NCBI GenBank assembly: GCA_020832965.1
Contig: JAJHRM010000006.1
Coordinates: 1-45,814 of the forward strand
Direction: 5' to 3'
Length of the DNA: 45,814 nucleotides
Source of the DNA: Thermofilum sp.
GTDB taxonomy: Archaea > Thermoproteota > Thermoprotei > Thermofilales > Thermofilaceae
Of this stretch, positions 8,124 to 16,408 are shown one piece after another. Within the stretch, counting starts at the first letter, position 1, and each line of letters opens with the position of its first letter. The position numbers were made by a program, and so were the translations under genes. The notes beneath the pieces are model-generated. The model made no database searches, had not been told where the DNA came from, and saw nothing but the letters and a program-made list of their open reading frames with translations.

Positions 8124-8765
8124 TTATGCACTTTTAGAAAACATTCTGTCCAACTCGCTCATGGTGTAAGTTCTCTCAAACGCTCCGTCCTTTTTAATCA
8201 CCAGTATATCCACGCCATCGCCGCTTGCGGCATCCCTCTTCATAGCTGCATGCATGGATCTTAGTGCAAGGTTAAATGTCTCTTCGAGGGTCATATCAGC
8301 TCTATAATTAGATTCAATCACACTTATAGCAAGTTGTGTACCGGAGCCTAGAGCTGCGTAATTGTCCTCGATAATTGCTCCTATGGGATCAAGCGTATAG
8401 AGGTGAGAACCATCCTCATCAATTCCGCCGACGATCAGCTCTGCATAGTATGGAAGCAACCTTCTCTCATATAGAATGTATGAAAGTGTTTTCGCAACCG
8501 TATGAACTTTGGGGGGAATACCGGAATCGAGCTCGTATAGTCTCATTTCTGCCTCAACGATTCTGGCGAGGGTTTGCATATCAGCCATTAAGCCAGCACT
8601 TGCTAAACCCATTTTATCCAGTATCAAATAGACTTTCTTCCCGCTCTTACTCATCAAGTAAAGACCATAAGATACCCTCTTCTCGGCTGCTAATACTACC
8701 CCCTCCTCCACTTTAATGCCAACCGTAGTTCCGGGCAGTACCTCCACAAGGGTCACCACAATCAA
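8124..8765 (-). CDS. psmB: Proteasome beta subunit lacking the catalytic Thr1 (non-canonical)
   Basis: 213 residues of 20S proteasome beta fold. Relative to the Thermoplasma subunit (TTTVGI with Thr1 first), this protein reads L-P-G-T-T-V-G-I, so the Thr1 position is Gly12. Glu17 (AAEKR) and Lys33 (SGKKV) equivalents are in register, as are the late GSG and SGGG-type loops (ASGDGVDI). Without Thr1 neither self-processing nor peptide cleavage is expected. Crenarchaea are known to carry two beta subunits, one atypical; this is likely the structural one and a second active psmB should lie outside the window. Divergent from the Nog1-like gene. Confidence 0.88.
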   Translation of the reverse strand: MIVVTLVEVLPGTTVGIKVEEGVVLAAEKRVSYGLYLMSKSGKKVYLILDKMGLASAGLMADMQTLARIVEAEMRLYELDSGIPPKVHTVAKTLSYILYERRLLPYYAELIVGGIDEDGSHLYTLDPIGAIIEDNYAALGSGTQLAISVIESNYRADMTLEETFNLALRSMHAAMKRDAASGDGVDILVIKKDGAFERTYTMSELDRMFSKSA

Positions 8766-8809
8766 ATAAGGACACAGATATAAAACTATGTCTGCTTAGA
8801 TGTAACTGA

Positions 8810-9835
8810 ATGTACACCAACATAACAAGATTGAAGCACCAGATAGTGTTCGCGCCCAGAAATTCTAGCGAGCTCTTCAAAGCAATGGTTAGGCTATGCA
8901 AACGTAGGACAAGTAAAAAGGGCGCGAGTAGACTGGAGACGAGGAAGTTAAAGGCCCTGGAGTGCGTTAAACTAGCCTCTAAATTTGCTACTGAAAAGCT
9001 AAAGAATATAGCACTTAAAAGTCCATTTATTGAGGACTTACATCCATTTTTTAAAGAGCTTTTAGCTGTGAGTGTGGATATCGATAGCTATAGGAGTTGT
9101 TCTGCTCGCATACACGGGGCCTCCAGGATCATTAAACGTATCGCATACCTACACTTAAGTGAAATAAGGAGGGCGCGGAGGATAGGCGAGGTAGCAGCTT
9201 TCGAGAGAGAATTTTTTGGCAGAACATTGTCAATACTTAAAGATCTAGACGATTGCTTCATCGAAGTTAGAAGATTTCAAGAGATTTTTCAAACGCTACC
9301 AGACATAGACACCACTATTCCCACAGTAGTTATAGCCGGAGCACCAAATGTAGGAAAATCATCACTCCTAAGAAGATTGACAAGAGCACAACCAGAGGTG
9401 AAACCGTATCCATTCACGACAAAGGAGCTAATTGTTGGTCATCTAACGCATTCTCTAGGGAAAATTCAACTAATAGACACTCCTGGACTCCTGGACTCTC
9501 CTATAGAAGAAAAGAAAAGCACTGAGCAAAAAGCAATCATAGCACTAAGACACATCTCTGATCTGGTGCTCTTCCTGGTAGACCCAACAGAGACCTGCGG
9601 CTTTTCACTGGATTACCAGAGAAGAGTTCTTGAGAGCGTCAAGTCCATTATCAATTGTGAGGTCTGGGTAATTGTAAATAAGGTGGACATAACCTCTCCT
9701 GAACATATTGAAAACTTTAAGAAAAAGTTCATGGTGGACGAGTTTATACCTGTTTCAGCCGAGAAGTCTATAAACATAGAAAGTGTTAAGTCTAAAATAG
9801 TCGACTTTTTTGCATGCCCTCCGCGCCCCATATAA
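8810..9835 (+). CDS. Nog1-type GTPase (Obg superfamily), ribosome biogenesis
   Basis: 341 residues. Residues 1-165 form the helical NOG1 N-terminal domain; the G domain follows with G1 GAPNVGKS (177-184), G2 PFTTK, G3 DTPG (223-226) and G4 NKVD (290-293). The YPFTTK..IVGH segment is diagnostic of the Nog1/Obg group. Nog1 proteins act in large-subunit assembly; the neighbouring L15e operon is consistent with this. A GATATAAAAC box about 28 bases upstream supports the ATG used. The archaeal form is shorter than eukaryotic NOG1. Confidence 0.9.
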   Translation: MYTNITRLKHQIVFAPRNSSELFKAMVRLCKRRTSKKGASRLETRKLKALECVKLASKFATEKLKNIALKSPFIEDLHPFFKELLAVSVDIDSYRSCSARIHGASRIIKRIAYLHLSEIRRARRIGEVAAFEREFFGRTLSILKDLDDCFIEVRRFQEIFQTLPDIDTTIPTVVIAGAPNVGKSSLLRRLTRAQPEVKPYPFTTKELIVGHLTHSLGKIQLIDTPGLLDSPIEEKKSTEQKAIIALRHISDLVLFLVDPTETCGFSLDYQRRVLESVKSIINCEVWVIVNKVDITSPEHIENFKKKFMVDEFIPVSAEKSINIESVKSKIVDFFACPPRPI

Positions 9836-9842
9836 GAGAAAA

Positions 9843-9850
9843 CTTATAAG
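9843..9850 (+). promoter_or_regulatory. TATA element for the L15e operon
   Basis: CTTATAAG is centred about 38 bases before the ATG at 9884, with a GAGGG Shine-Dalgarno at 9871-9875. This operon head therefore has a short leader, unlike many leaderless genes nearby. Confidence 0.5.
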
Positions 9851-9883
9851 CATGCTCTTAGCCACTAGCAGAGGGTCTCGGAC

Positions 9884-10420
9884 ATGGGGTACCTAAAATA
9901 CCTAGCAGAGCTCTGGAAGAAGCAGATAGGTGGTGAACGTGCAGAGCTAATGAGGCAGCGAATGCTTCTATGGCGTCGGCAACCAGTAGTTGTAAGAATT
10001 CATAGACCTACAAGAATTAATAGGGCGAGGGCCTTAGGGTACAAAGCGAAGCAGGGCTACGTGGTTGCAAGGGTAAGAATTCGTAAGGGTGGTCTTAACA
10101 GACCTCGCCCCTCCAGCGGGCGAAGACCAAAGAGAATGGGGGTTTACGGGTATTCTCCTCATAAAAGCGCACAGCTAATTGCCGAAGAAAAAGCAGCACG
10201 TAAGTTTCCTAACTTGGTGGTTCTCGGATCGTATTACGTAGGCGAAGACGGTGTTTACAAATGGTACGAGGTGGTTATGGCGGATCCATGCCATCCAGCG
10301 GTAAAGAAGGATCTGGAGCGTCGCTGGGTCTCGGGATATAAGATGGAGAAAGCAATGCCATCCAGGGAAATGCTACTCAGAATCCTCTCCAAGGCAAAGC
10401 TGGATGTAGGAAATGAATAA
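9884..10420 (+). CDS. rpl15e: Large-subunit ribosomal protein L15e
   Basis: 178 residues, highly basic, matching L15e along its length: [38 protein letters not shown] and the late [17 protein letters not shown]. It heads a seven-gene operon; its stop overlaps the next start by 8 bp. L15e-COG1325-RNase P neighbourhoods are known in several archaea. Confidence 0.97.
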   Translation: MGYLKYLAELWKKQIGGERAELMRQRMLLWRRQPVVVRIHRPTRINRARALGYKAKQGYVVARVRIRKGGLNRPRPSSGRRPKRMGVYGYSPHKSAQLIAEEKAARKFPNLVVLGSYYVGEDGVYKWYEVVMADPCHPAVKKDLERRWVSGYKMEKAMPSREMLLRILSKAKLDVGNE

Positions 10421-10889
10421 GAGGACTCAAAGTAGCTCTGTGAGCAGAGTTGAGCTATCCTCTTTTGCACATGCAACGGAAGAGGAGTCTAAGGTCATTA
10501 GGGCAATTTTAAATATCTTGCCTGTCGAATACAGGGAGGAAGCAGCTAGGTCGATTTACAAGACGATTACACATGGATACTATGGAAACCCCATTACCAT
10601 CCTGCGGATTATAATAAGTGACGAGGAAAGATCCTGCAATATCTTGGCTCACTTGGTGTCTAAGCTCAGCGAGGAGAATTTTCAATTCTTGATTTCAACA
10701 GTCTCTGAAAGATTTGACCATGGCAAACTTTACTTAAGAGTAGATAAGCAAAAGGCGTACCTTGGGGAAATTTCCTTAAGCGACAGAGACGATATCATAA
10801 AAATTGTGGTTACTCTAAAACCACATATACGAAGCTTGCCGGGAATAGAGAATTATCTCGTGCTTTTAAGAAGAGGTATACATAGATGA
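10413..10889 (+). CDS. COG1325-type RNA-binding protein linked to the exosome
   Basis: 158 residues. It resembles the archaeal COG1325 (DUF54) family often called exosome-associated RNA-binding protein: an N-terminal [18 protein letters not shown]-type strand-helix, a central GYYGNPI.IL segment and a late (G/S)DRDDIIKI region. Position between L15e and Rpp30 is the usual one for this family. It overlaps L15e and shares an ATGA overlap with the Rpp30 gene, so translation is likely coupled. Its precise role in RNA decay or rRNA maturation is not known. Confidence 0.7.
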   Translation: MNKRTQSSSVSRVELSSFAHATEEESKVIRAILNILPVEYREEAARSIYKTITHGYYGNPITILRIIISDEERSCNILAHLVSKLSEENFQFLISTVSERFDHGKLYLRVDKQKAYLGEISLSDRDDIIKIVVTLKPHIRSLPGIENYLVLLRRGIHR

Positions 10890-11656
10890 GTAAAAAACCT
10901 CGCTTCATAGATGCTTATGCTACTGAGATACCAATCGAAAAACTTAAGGAAGTGTCCTTAGATGAGATCCTAAACTATGCATTTGAAGTCTACAGCTTGG
11001 CTAGAAAAACAGGTTACTATGGATGCGTCATCGCGGCAAGATTCTCAAAGTACTCTAGGAATATCCGCGCATACTCAAAGCGCCTTGATGAGGCAATTGC
11101 TACGGCTAGGGAAAACGGCGTAAACTGTTTTTCTCGGTGCCATATCGAGGCATCACAACAATCTGAGTTCAAAAGAATATTAAAGGCCATAAGGTTTAAC
11201 TGTGACTTAATATCGACCTCTCCTCAAAATAGACAACTCATGGCCTTCAGCAGTCGCGATCACAGGATAGACATTTTAACTCTCATCCCGGGAAAGATTC
11301 CTCCCTTCTACTCCGGCGACTTAAAAGAGATTAAGAGCCAAGAAAAATTCGTAGAGATCACTGTAGCAAGCCTTTTCACTAATAATACGCTAGACCCTCA
11401 TAGACTAGGAATCCTTGCGGAAATTTTAAAAGTCCTAGGAAGAAAGGAGATAGCAGTAATAGTATCAACAGGACCTCTCTCCCCCTATGCTCCACGTGAC
11501 CCCCGCTCCCTGCTTAGCTTTACTAAAATTTTTTTGGGACTAGACCAAGCAAAGCTAGCTAAGGATTTATCCCAAGGGATCCTTAAACGAATTACCGAGA
11601 ATCAATACAAGAGAGCTGGCAAAATGCCTGTTCGAGGTGTGCTGATTGAGGGCTAA
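10886..11656 (+). CDS. rnp3: RNase P protein subunit 3 (Rpp30 homologue)
   Basis: 256 residues with the Rpp30 TIM-barrel layout: F.DA at the start, YGCVIAARF early, the central DILTLIPGK (family SR.D..), EITVASL mid-barrel, then VSTGPLSPYAPRDPRSLLSF..I.LGL and the KR C-terminus. Rpp30 pairs with Pop5 on the catalytic domain of RNase P RNA, which trims tRNA 5' leaders. The Pop5 gene follows with an 11-bp overlap. Confidence 0.85.
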   Translation: MSKKPRFIDAYATEIPIEKLKEVSLDEILNYAFEVYSLARKTGYYGCVIAARFSKYSRNIRAYSKRLDEAIATARENGVNCFSRCHIEASQQSEFKRILKAIRFNCDLISTSPQNRQLMAFSSRDHRIDILTLIPGKIPPFYSGDLKEIKSQEKFVEITVASLFTNNTLDPHRLGILAEILKVLGRKEIAVIVSTGPLSPYAPRDPRSLLSFTKIFLGLDQAKLAKDLSQGILKRITENQYKRAGKMPVRGVLIEG

Positions 11657-11981
11657 GAAAAGGTATGTGATCCTGGTAGTTGAAAGCGACTTTTTTAAAG
11701 ACAGCGATCCAGGAGAAAAACTTCACGAGTGGATTAAAGAATTATACGGAATCTATGGGGTTTCAAAAATCCACTTAAGGGAAGTGTTTCGCATCCGAAA
11801 GAACGTTTACATTTTCAGCATAAGTGCAAGTGCAAAGGATTTTTTCAGATCAATCTTTATCTTGGATGGCTGTCACATTTTCAAGGTAATCAAGGTGACA
11901 GGCTCGCTTAGAAAAGCCATAAGAATAGCTCGCTCAATTCCTAAACCAGGGCTGCTCAATGACAGCAAGGAAAGAAACTAA
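11646..11981 (+). CDS. rnp2: RNase P protein subunit 2 (Pop5 homologue)
   Basis: 111 residues; starts at TTG inside the end of the Rpp30 gene and keeps the Pop5 pattern KKRYVI..VE at the N-terminus, the R..F......F strand-helix and a late V..VTGSLRKAIR. Pop5 and Rpp30 form the heterotetramer that activates RNase P RNA. The TTG start is inferred because no ATG precedes the conserved KKRY segment. Confidence 0.85.
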   Translation: MRAKKRYVILVVESDFFKDSDPGEKLHEWIKELYGIYGVSKIHLREVFRIRKNVYIFSISASAKDFFRSIFILDGCHIFKVIKVTGSLRKAIRIARSIPKPGLLNDSKERN

Positions 11982-12004
11982 TACTTGTGAATTAAAGGAC
12001 TCAT

Positions 12005-12904
12005 GTGGACAAAATTGAGATAATTTCAGGCTACCAAGCTAGCGCCTTAGCACAGCGAATAGCTCAACACTTGGGATTAAACTACTCTCCAGCCACGATA
12101 AAGACTTTTCCAGATGGAGAACTATACTTGAGACTGCATAGCGACGTTAAGAACAAGAAACTAATCCTTCTTGTGAACTTTGGGAAACGCCCAAACGAAG
12201 CCTTAGTCGAGACATTATTTTTATCCGAAACCATGCATGAGAAGGGGGTAGAGGAAGTTATACTTGTTGCTCCTTACTTGCCATATCTTAGGCAGGATGC
12301 AGAGTTTAACCTTGGCGAGGTTGTGAGCGCAAAAATGCTTGCCAACCTGCTTTATAAGGCACACATTGATGCCCTCGTCACCGTTGATCCACACCTACAC
12401 AGATTCAAGGAATTATCTGAACTTTTCAAAATGAAGGCTGTAAAAGTTACCGCTATGCCACTTCTAGCCGAATTTTTCCTCAAGAACTTTGGAGAAGCCC
12501 TAGTCGTTGCTCCAGACGAAGAGGCAGAACAGTGGGCCAGAGTATTTTCGGAGAAAATAAATTCCCCTTATGTCGTTCTCGAGAAGCACCGCTACAGCGA
12601 TACTGAGGTAGAGGTTTCAGGCAGCATGCCTAGAGGAAGTAGCGCTGTAATAGTAGACGACATAATTAGCACCGGTGGGACCATAGTAGAAACTACGCGT
12701 AAACTAAGAGAACAAGGCTTTACCTCTATATACGTATGCGTTACACATGCATTACTTGTTCAGGATGCTGATTCAAGGATATTTCAAGCAGGAGTAAAAG
12801 GCATAGTAAGCACCGACACAGTGATAAATCCATATGTGTGCGTCTCCGTTGCTAAAGTGATTAGTGAGGCACTGGAGGGGTTAATCAAAGATGCTGGAGA
12901 CTGA
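12005..12904 (+). CDS. prs: Ribose-phosphate pyrophosphokinase (PRPP synthetase)
   Basis: 299 residues from a GTG. Two phosphoribosyltransferase-like halves: FPDGE(L/I) early, the flexible-loop YLPYLRQD, the VTVDPHLH metal site, and the PRPP motif VIVDDIISTGGT near residues 215-226. It makes PRPP from ribose-5-phosphate and ATP. It lies in the same operon as two eIF2B/R15P-isomerase-like genes; the archaeal AMP pathway, also R15P-based, links to PRPP. Overlaps the next gene by 14 bp. Confidence 0.95.
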   Translation: MDKIEIISGYQASALAQRIAQHLGLNYSPATIKTFPDGELYLRLHSDVKNKKLILLVNFGKRPNEALVETLFLSETMHEKGVEEVILVAPYLPYLRQDAEFNLGEVVSAKMLANLLYKAHIDALVTVDPHLHRFKELSELFKMKAVKVTAMPLLAEFFLKNFGEALVVAPDEEAEQWARVFSEKINSPYVVLEKHRYSDTEVEVSGSMPRGSSAVIVDDIISTGGTIVETTRKLREQGFTSIYVCVTHALLVQDADSRIFQAGVKGIVSTDTVINPYVCVSVAKVISEALEGLIKDAGD

Positions 12905-13856
12905 GCTAGAAAAAATAGTAAATGGCAAAATCTATAGCTCCTCCGAAACAGTACTCTGTGCCTTGGAGCTACTTGGGAAAATTTTAAAACAGAGAAGGGA
13001 TCCCGCATTTTTCATGGAAGTGCTTGAAAAGATTCTGAAGTCGAGACCTACCTCTGCAATGCTCCAGAATGCAGTCCGCATTATAACCAACAACTTGATC
13101 AATGCAAACATACAATCTTACGACGACCTAGTAAATTCTTACGAAAACACCCGCCAATATATTGTCAAAAAGATATACTCGGACATTGAAGAATCTTCAA
13201 AAATTGCTTCGCGTAGAATAACAAACAATGAGACCATACTAACAAACTCTTACAGCATTTTTGTGAAAAAGACCATTGAGAAAGCTTTCGCAGATGGTAA
13301 AAGCCTCAAAGTTTATGTCACCGAGTCAAGACCGACTGGAGAGGGGATCAAGTTCGCGGCCGAGCTCTCGGATAGAGGAATCGAGACTTACTTAATTGTT
13401 GACTCCGCCGTAAGGTTCTTCATGAAGGAAGTGGATAAGGTTCTCTTGTCAAGTGAGGCTATCTCAGCAAATGGTGCTGTGGTTAATAAGATTGGTACAA
13501 GCCTCATAGCCCTAGCTGCCCACGAAGCACGTGTCCGAGTATACGTTGTGTCTTCGACACTTAAGTTTAGCCCTGGAACATTAATTGGGGAGCTAGTCGA
13601 GATCCCGGAAATAGAGATAAGTGACTACATGCCGGAGGGATGGGACAGACTGAAAGCATTACGACCAAGATCACCGCTATTCGACGTCACTCCCCCCTCA
13701 TTTATTGATGCGATAATTACTGAGAAGGGAGTGATAGCGCCAGAGTTCGCCATAATGATGTTTCGGGAGACATTTGGATGGCCAGCGTCTATAGGGGGAT
13801 ATCAGACGGATATAAACGAGTTAAGGGAAATATTGAATAAAATCATCAAGTGGTAA
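12891..13856 (+). CDS. eIF2B-alpha/R15P-isomerase-like paralogue without catalytic residues
   Basis: 321 residues of the eIF2B alpha/beta/delta-MTNA-R15P isomerase superfamily. Compared with the adjacent paralogue, the catalytic Cys (LTHCNS) is Ser120 (LTNSYS) and the catalytic Asp (GADT) is Glu189 (SSEA); the N-terminal RGAG substrate loop is also missing. It is thus unlikely to isomerise ribose-1,5-bisphosphate and may be a regulatory subunit or an aIF2B-like factor. A 56-bp block (13470-13525) is almost identical to the neighbour, see findings. It overlaps prs by 14 bp. Confidence 0.8.
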   Translation: MLETELEKIVNGKIYSSSETVLCALELLGKILKQRRDPAFFMEVLEKILKSRPTSAMLQNAVRIITNNLINANIQSYDDLVNSYENTRQYIVKKIYSDIEESSKIASRRITNNETILTNSYSIFVKKTIEKAFADGKSLKVYVTESRPTGEGIKFAAELSDRGIETYLIVDSAVRFFMKEVDKVLLSSEAISANGAVVNKIGTSLIALAAHEARVRVYVVSSTLKFSPGTLIGELVEIPEIEISDYMPEGWDRLKALRPRSPLFDVTPPSFIDAIITEKGVIAPEFAIMMFRETFGWPASIGGYQTDINELREILNKIIKW

Positions 13857-13861
13857 GGCGC

Positions 13862-14854
13862 ATGCACGAGGATGCACACCGCTTCCCGGCGCAAGTTTAC
13901 GAAATAGCGTGCAAAATAAGGGAAATGAAGATCAGAGGTGCGGGGAGAATAGCCAAAGCTGCAGCTGAGGCTCTAGGAGTTGCAGCGGAGGACTACAAAG
14001 GAGAAGACCTGGAAGATTTCAAGATGTACATGGTCAACGTCTCCAGGCTGCTTACCTCAACGCGTCCAACAGCGGTATCTCTTCCCAATGCAGTAAGCTG
14101 GGTTCTTAAACCACTATCAAGCCCTGACATAAGCTCCGTTCAAGAGGCTAAGGCTGCAGTTAAATCTAGAGCAAAAGCCTTTGTTCATTACGCGGACCAA
14201 GCATTGAGGAAAATCGCAGAATTCGGCGAAAAACTGCTCACCGATGGCGACACAGTTTTAACTCACTGTAACAGTCTAGCGGCAATAAGTGTCATAGTTG
14301 AGGCATTCAGGAGGGGAAAAAACATTCAAGTTTTCGTGACCGAGACAAGACCAAAGTACCAGGGATATATAACTTCGGAAATGTTACTAAAGGAAGGGCT
14401 GAGGATAAGACTCATACCAGAAACTTCCGTGAGGTACCTGATGAAAAGGGTTGACAAAGTTGTTGTAGGAGCAGATACAGTCGCCGCGAATGGTGCTGTG
14501 GTTAATAAGATTGGTACAAGTCTCATAGCCCTAGCTGCCCACGAGAAAGCTGTAGATTTCTTTGTTGCCACAGAAACCTTTAAATTTAGTCCTTACACAT
14601 TCATAGGAGACATAGTTCCCATAGAGTTTAGACCTCCAAGTGAAATTGTAAGTGAAGAATTCTTAAAGATGCATCCCAGATTAAAGGTGCTTAATCCCGC
14701 GTTCGATGTCACGCCCCCAGACTTTATAAGCGGAATAATAACAGAACTAGGCATAATCCCACCTAAGTCGGCTGCAATAATAATCGAGGAAATATACGGG
14801 CGTCCAGTAATAAGCATGGAATCACCAAGAGGCGTAGAGGAAGATACCAGTTAG
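13862..14854 (+). CDS. Ribose-1,5-bisphosphate isomerase
   Basis: 330 residues from ATG 13862 (GTG at 13850 would add four). Carries the R15P isomerase set: IRGAGRIAKAAA near residue 25, TRPTAVSLPNA, the catalytic Cys in LTHCNS, TETRP, and the catalytic Asp in VVGADTVAANGAVVNKIGT. In archaea this enzyme converts ribose-1,5-bisphosphate to ribulose-1,5-bisphosphate for type III RuBisCO in AMP/nucleoside salvage; RuBisCO and AMP phosphorylase are not in this window. Last gene of the operon starting with L15e. MTNA-type methylthioribose isomerase is less likely given RGAG and HCNS. Confidence 0.88.
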   Translation: MHEDAHRFPAQVYEIACKIREMKIRGAGRIAKAAAEALGVAAEDYKGEDLEDFKMYMVNVSRLLTSTRPTAVSLPNAVSWVLKPLSSPDISSVQEAKAAVKSRAKAFVHYADQALRKIAEFGEKLLTDGDTVLTHCNSLAAISVIVEAFRRGKNIQVFVTETRPKYQGYITSEMLLKEGLRIRLIPETSVRYLMKRVDKVVVGADTVAANGAVVNKIGTSLIALAAHEKAVDFFVATETFKFSPYTFIGDIVPIEFRPPSEIVSEEFLKMHPRLKVLNPAFDVTPPDFISGIITELGIIPPKSAAIIIEEIYGRPVISMESPRGVEEDTS

Positions 14855-14865
14855 CGCGCGCTAAC
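14850..14865. repeat. 16-bp perfect palindrome GTTAGCGCGCGCTAAC
   Basis: Seen directly, overlapping the stop codon of the R15P isomerase gene. Half-sites of the same form recur at 31016-31027 (GCGCGCGCTAAC) and about 15737-15746 (CGCGCGCTAAAC). It marks the left edge of a decayed patch. Function unknown; could be a protein-binding or recombination site. Confidence 0.6.
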
Positions 14866-15089
14866 GATAATGTAGAGCCAAAGAAAGGGGAAAAGGCAGG
14901 AAGAAGCGCGCGCAGGCTTGGATACTACAATGTATCTCTAGGCTTCAAGGGGAGTTTCGGTGGTGTCGGAGAGTGAAGCAAGGAAAACTAACAATGCATT
15001 GCGATGACAGAAAAAAGAAATGGTACGCAAAATATTGCTAATTACGTTACGCTGAAGAGAGACAAGGCTACTGGGTTTAAAGTGCAGAA
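14866..15089. other. Non-coding decayed segment
   Basis: No open frame or RNA gene is visible. A second GCGCGCGC tract lies at about 14908. Fragments such as SLGFKGSFGG could be the remains of the N-terminal half of the TnpB gene that follows, but the match is too weak to assert. Confidence 0.4.
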
Positions 15090-15663
15090 TAGACCCCAGG
15101 CAGAGGTTCCTTGTCATCGCTGCAACAGGGAATGGTCACGTTAAGCTATACAGGGGCTCAAGGCTCCTACGGGATTACAGCTACTTCAAGAGACGGATCA
15201 GTGAAAATGACAGGATATCAAACTATGAAGAAATTGATCGCGAGGTCTGGAGGGATAGGAGGAGGTGGCTAGAATACAAGAAGAAAAAGCACGTCGAGGA
15301 GACTTTCAAGAGCCCTCCCTCACACTTCGTTAAGGTCTTGAAGCGACTAGGAATTACAGAGGCCTAGATTGGCCATCCATACAATATTGCTCGGGCAAGC
15401 CTCGGGAGCTCAATGCCAGATTTTGGTGCTACTTTGAGTTGATTAAGAGAATCGCCATGGCTGCGGAGAACAATGGTATAGCTGTCTACGCTGTCCCAGA
15501 GGACTACACGTCGAAGAGATGCGCATACCACGACATCGAAGTAGAGCGGAGTCCTAGAGGCTTGATACATTGTCCCCCTCGCCACACAGTGCACAGCGAC
15601 GCAAACGCTGCCTTAAACATCCTTAAGCGAGGAGGAAAACCGCCAGCAAGCTTCAAAGCCTAG
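15090..15663 (+). pseudogene. TnpB (IS200/IS605-type OrfB) pseudogene
   Basis: Two frames together read like a TnpB. Frame one (to 15367) gives GSRLLRDYSYFKRRI...W.DRRRRWLEYKKKK then a TAG, followed by IGHPYNIAR. Frame two (from about 15430) gives ELIKRIAMAAENNGI.VY.VPEDYTSKRCAYHD.EVERSPRGL, ending HSDANAALNILKR. The gene is broken by one stop and one frameshift and lacks a clear N-terminus. No TnpA is present. Related to the relic at 2621-2977. Confidence 0.85.
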
Positions 15664-15717
15664 ACCTTTATAGCTCAGAGGAATAGAAACCGTCAAGCAT
15701 GTGCCGGCGGCTACTGA

Positions 15718-15737
15718 CCCCGAGAAAAAGGTCGGGG
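15718..15737 (+). repeat. Hairpin CCCCGA-N8-TCGGGG downstream of the TnpB relic
   Basis: A 6-bp perfect stem with an A-rich loop, 55 bp past the TnpB stop. Right-end subterminal hairpins are typical of IS200/IS605-type elements, so this may be the old element end; it could also be a terminator. A GCGCGC tract follows directly. Confidence 0.45.
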
Positions 15738-15793
15738 CGACGCGCGCTAAACTCCAGCGAAACAAATATTTCTTAGTCCTCTGAAAAGATTAT

Positions 15794-16348
15794 ATGGAGA
15801 AAAATGACTTCATATACATTACATGGGAACAACTGTATCGGGACGCTGTAGAACTCTCAAGAAAAATTCTTCAGTCAAATTACTGCCCAGACTTCTTAAT
15901 CGCAATAGCAAGAGGAGGCTGGGTGATAGGGAGGATTCTCTCAGATCTACTAGGGATTCGAGACGTGCTTGCCGTTACAGTGAAGTTTTACGAGGGCGTT
16001 AAAACTCCAAGCGGGAAACCCATTCTATTACAAGAACTAAATGCGGACTTAAGTTCCAAGAAACTATTGCTGGTTGACGACATCGTTGATACTGGGGAAA
16101 CTTTAAAGGAGACTTTAAAGCATGTTAACGCTAGGAAGCCGCTTGACGTGAAAACAGCCACTCTCTACGTTAAAAGCTGGAGTCCTTTAAAGCCGGATTT
16201 CTACGTCCGGGAGTACTCAAAATGGGTGGTCTTTCCCTACGAATTAAAAGAGACATTTAGGAATGCCTCACTATCGCAAGGTTTGCTCTTAACTCTGAAG
16301 GAGGCTGGACTAAGCGAGGAGATACTACACGAGCTGCTTAAAGGATAG
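15794..16348 (+). CDS. Type I phosphoribosyltransferase (purine salvage-like)
   Basis: 184 residues with the PRPP-binding motif LLLVDDIVDTGETL near residues 93-106, an early IAIARGGWV.GR loop and FYEGV in the flexible loop region. It resembles archaeal xanthine/hypoxanthine-guanine phosphoribosyltransferases (GptA-like) that salvage bases with PRPP. The exact base is not determined. An AATATTTC box about 26 bases upstream supports leaderless initiation at this ATG. A PRPP synthetase gene lies 3 kb upstream. Confidence 0.8.
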   Translation: MEKNDFIYITWEQLYRDAVELSRKILQSNYCPDFLIAIARGGWVIGRILSDLLGIRDVLAVTVKFYEGVKTPSGKPILLQELNADLSSKKLLLVDDIVDTGETLKETLKHVNARKPLDVKTATLYVKSWSPLKPDFYVREYSKWVVFPYELKETFRNASLSQGLLLTLKEAGLSEEILHELLKG

Positions 16349-16408
16349 TATTACGCACGGCGTCGCATTTAAATTCTTCAAATTACCAGTTCACATGAAG
16401 AAGGTTAA

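Noticed and set aside
13850..13861. GTG at 13850 as the start of the R15P isomerase gene
   Set aside because: The ATG at 13862 gives the N-terminus closest to known family members; GTG would add only four residues and overlap the upstream stop.
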